Positions 62,744 through 64,000 of a stretch of 64,000 bases of DNA are shown here, one piece after another; the first letter of the stretch is position 1; the number at the start of each line of letters is the position of its first letter. The DNA comes from Streptomyces sp. SPB162 (GTDB taxonomy: Bacteria > Actinomycetota > Actinomycetes > Streptomycetales > Streptomycetaceae). The notes under the pieces were generated by a model. The model was not told where the DNA came from. It saw nothing but the letters and a program-made list of their open reading frames with translations, and searched no databases. The DNA is taken from the NCBI RefSeq assembly GCF_029504575.1, contig NZ_JAQFII010000001.1, positions 1,140,501 through 1,204,500 on the forward strand. The letters run 5' to 3'. The position numbers and the translations under genes were made by a program.

Positions 62744-63487
62744 ATGAAGATGGCCGAATTCATCGAAATCCTGCGCCACGACGGAACACGGCTCGCCGAC
62801 GCGGCGGGCCAGGCCGGCCTGGACGCGCCAGTCCCGACCTGCCCTGACTGGCGGGTTCGCGACCTCGTGCAGCACACCGGCACCGTCCACCGCTGGGCGA
62901 CCGGATTCGTCGTCGAGGGGCGGGAGCAACCGGCGCCGATAGGGGGCAAGGTGCCGGACGACAGCGCGCTCCTGGACTGGTACCGCGAGGCGCACGCCGA
63001 CCTGGTGGCCGCCCTCACCGCCGCCCCGGTGGATCTGCGGTGCTGGCACTTCCTCGCCGCCCCGTCCCCGTTGGAGTTCTGGGCGCGCCGTCAGGCGCAC
63101 GAGACGGCCGTCCACCGGGTGGACGCCGAGGCCGCGCTGGGCACCGACCCCTCCCCTGCGACCACGGACTTCGCCGCCGACGGCGTGGACGAACTGCTGG
63201 CCGGCTTCCACACCCGTCCCCGCAGCAAGGTGCGGAGCGAACTGCCGCGCACGCTTCGCGTCCAGGCCGTCGACACCCCCGCCGGCACCGGCGACTGGCT
63301 GGTGCACCTCTCGCAGAAGGCCCCGCGGGTGGAGCGCGGGGCGCCGGGTGCGGCCGACTGCACGGTGAGCGGGCCCGCCGCCGACCTCTACCTCGCACTG
63401 TGGAACCGCGGACCGTACGACGGGCTCGATGTCTCCGGGGACACGAAGCTGCTGGAGCTGTGGCGGCGGGCCTCCCCCATCGGGTGA
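62744..63487 (+). CDS. Mycothiol-dependent maleylpyruvate isomerase-like protein
   Basis: The 247-aa protein has a DinB-like helical bundle: TCPDWRVRDLVQHTGTVHRW with metal-binding His, the RRQAHETAVHRVDAE helix, and a C-terminal domain ending LYLALWNRGPYDGLDVSGDTKLL. This is the TIGR03083/MDMPI family, which uses mycothiol in actinobacteria. The substrate is unknown for this copy. It follows the MFS gene by 36 bp on the same strand. Confidence 0.8.
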   Translation: MKMAEFIEILRHDGTRLADAAGQAGLDAPVPTCPDWRVRDLVQHTGTVHRWATGFVVEGREQPAPIGGKVPDDSALLDWYREAHADLVAALTAAPVDLRCWHFLAAPSPLEFWARRQAHETAVHRVDAEAALGTDPSPATTDFAADGVDELLAGFHTRPRSKVRSELPRTLRVQAVDTPAGTGDWLVHLSQKAPRVERGAPGAADCTVSGPAADLYLALWNRGPYDGLDVSGDTKLLELWRRASPIG

Positions 63488-63528
63488 CGGCGCGCCGCGG
63501 CCCGGTGGTTCAGCCGTCGATCCCCGGG

Positions 63529-64000
63529 TCAGTCGTCGATCCCCCGGGCCTGCCGGAAGCGTGCGGCGGCCTCGTCGAGGTCGACGATCGGCTCCGGGTA
63601 CTCCAGGGCCGCGCGTTGGGCGGCGGGCAGCCGCCAGGGCCGGTGGACGGCGCCGCCGGGGACGCCCGTCAGCTCCGGGACCCAGCGGCGTACGTAGCTG
63701 CCGTCCGGGTCGAACCGCTTGGCCTGGGAGAGCGGGTTGAGCACGCGGTTGGGGCGGGTGTCGGTGCCGGTGCCGGCCGCCCACTGCCAGTTGAGCTGGT
63801 TGTTGGCCATGTCCCCGTCGACCAGCAGCTCCAGGAAGTGGGCGGCGCCGATCCGCCAGTCGGCGTAGAGCGTCTTGGTGAGGAAGCTCGCCGCCAGCAG
63901 CCGCGCCCGGTTGTGCATCCACCCCTCGTGCCGGAGCTGACGCATCGCGGCGTCGACGATCGGATAGCCGGTGCGGCCCGCGCGCCAGGCGTCGATCGCG
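63529..64000 (-). CDS. phrB: Deoxyribodipyrimidine photolyase, cut by the right edge
   Basis: Only the C-terminal 157 residues are visible. They carry the FAD-binding photolyase signatures: GYPIVDAAMRQLRHEGWMHNRARLL, KTLYADWRIGAAHFLELLVDGDMANNQLNWQWAAGTGTD and NPLSQAKRFDPDGSYVRRWVPEL. The enzyme repairs UV dimers with blue light. Its start lies beyond position 64000. Confidence 0.9.
   Translation of the reverse strand, partial: AIDAWRAGRTGYPIVDAAMRQLRHEGWMHNRARLLAASFLTKTLYADWRIGAAHFLELLVDGDMANNQLNWQWAAGTGTDTRPNRVLNPLSQAKRFDPDGSYVRRWVPELTGVPGGAVHRPWRLPAAQRAALEYPEPIVDLDEAAARFRQARGIDD

Overview
The window is high-GC actinobacterial DNA and looks like Streptomyces. GC-rich third codon positions, GTG and TTG starts, DUF317, MHS-type transport, sugar ABC transporters without their own ATPase, a DUF6643-like protein, an F420-type oxidoreductase and a mycothiol-type isomerase all point that way. 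No rRNA, tRNA or CRISPR array was found.

Region 1 (1 to about 18.15 kb) is the right-hand part of an integrated mobile element carrying a defence island. It starts with conjugation-type genes on the + strand: a DUF317 protein cut by the window edge, a small unknown protein, a decayed DUF317 copy, a VirD4/TraG-like coupling ATPase, an orphan C5-cytosine methyltransferase overlapping it, and a frameshifted protein with two DnaB-N-like domains. Next comes a three-gene ABC-three-component (ABC-3C) system at 6278-9889: a restriction-endonuclease-fold protein, a middle component and a Rad50-like ABC ATPase with a zinc hook. It is followed by an OLD-family nuclease (10220-12403) and a UvrD-like helicase (13760-15241), a Gabija-like or class 2 OLD pair. 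The pair has been split by a complete IS3-family element (12373-13676) with 27-bp terminal inverted repeats and a GGA target duplication. A minus-strand nuclease-like gene and about 1.3 kb of gene-poor, repeat-bearing DNA form the edge. No integrase lies in the window.

Region 2 (18.3-39.9 kb) is chromosomal. It holds an MHS transporter, a PucR-like regulator and a 3-hydroxybutyrate-dehydrogenase-like SDR that may act together; a NUDIX hydrolase; an O-antigen-ligase-like membrane protein; a frameshifted glutamate-racemase-like gene; two glycosyltransferases; a double-TerD protein; a MOSC protein; an unusual beta-helix/AAA+ fusion; a frameshifted membrane hydrolase; DeoR and SRPBCC genes; and a DoxX/MarR divergent pair with a clear operator.

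Region 3 (39.9-48.7 kb) is a mannoside-utilisation cluster. A lipoprotein binding protein, two permeases, a clan-A glycoside hydrolase and a GH38 alpha-mannosidase form one minus-strand operon. A LacI regulator diverges from it across a perfect 12-bp inverted repeat.

Region 4 (48.9-64 kb) carries a membrane protein, a cytochrome b plus molybdopterin oxidoreductase pair, an alpha/beta hydrolase diverging from a MocR-type regulator over a 22-bp palindrome, a Cds1-like PLP enzyme, a HATPase anti-sigma-type protein, several small proteins, a DUF2142 membrane protein, a ROK regulator diverging from an MFS transporter, a mycothiol-dependent isomerase-like protein, and a photolyase cut by the right edge.

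Four genes are frameshifted. At least two of the breaks are single-base changes in C runs, so some may be sequencing errors and not true decay.
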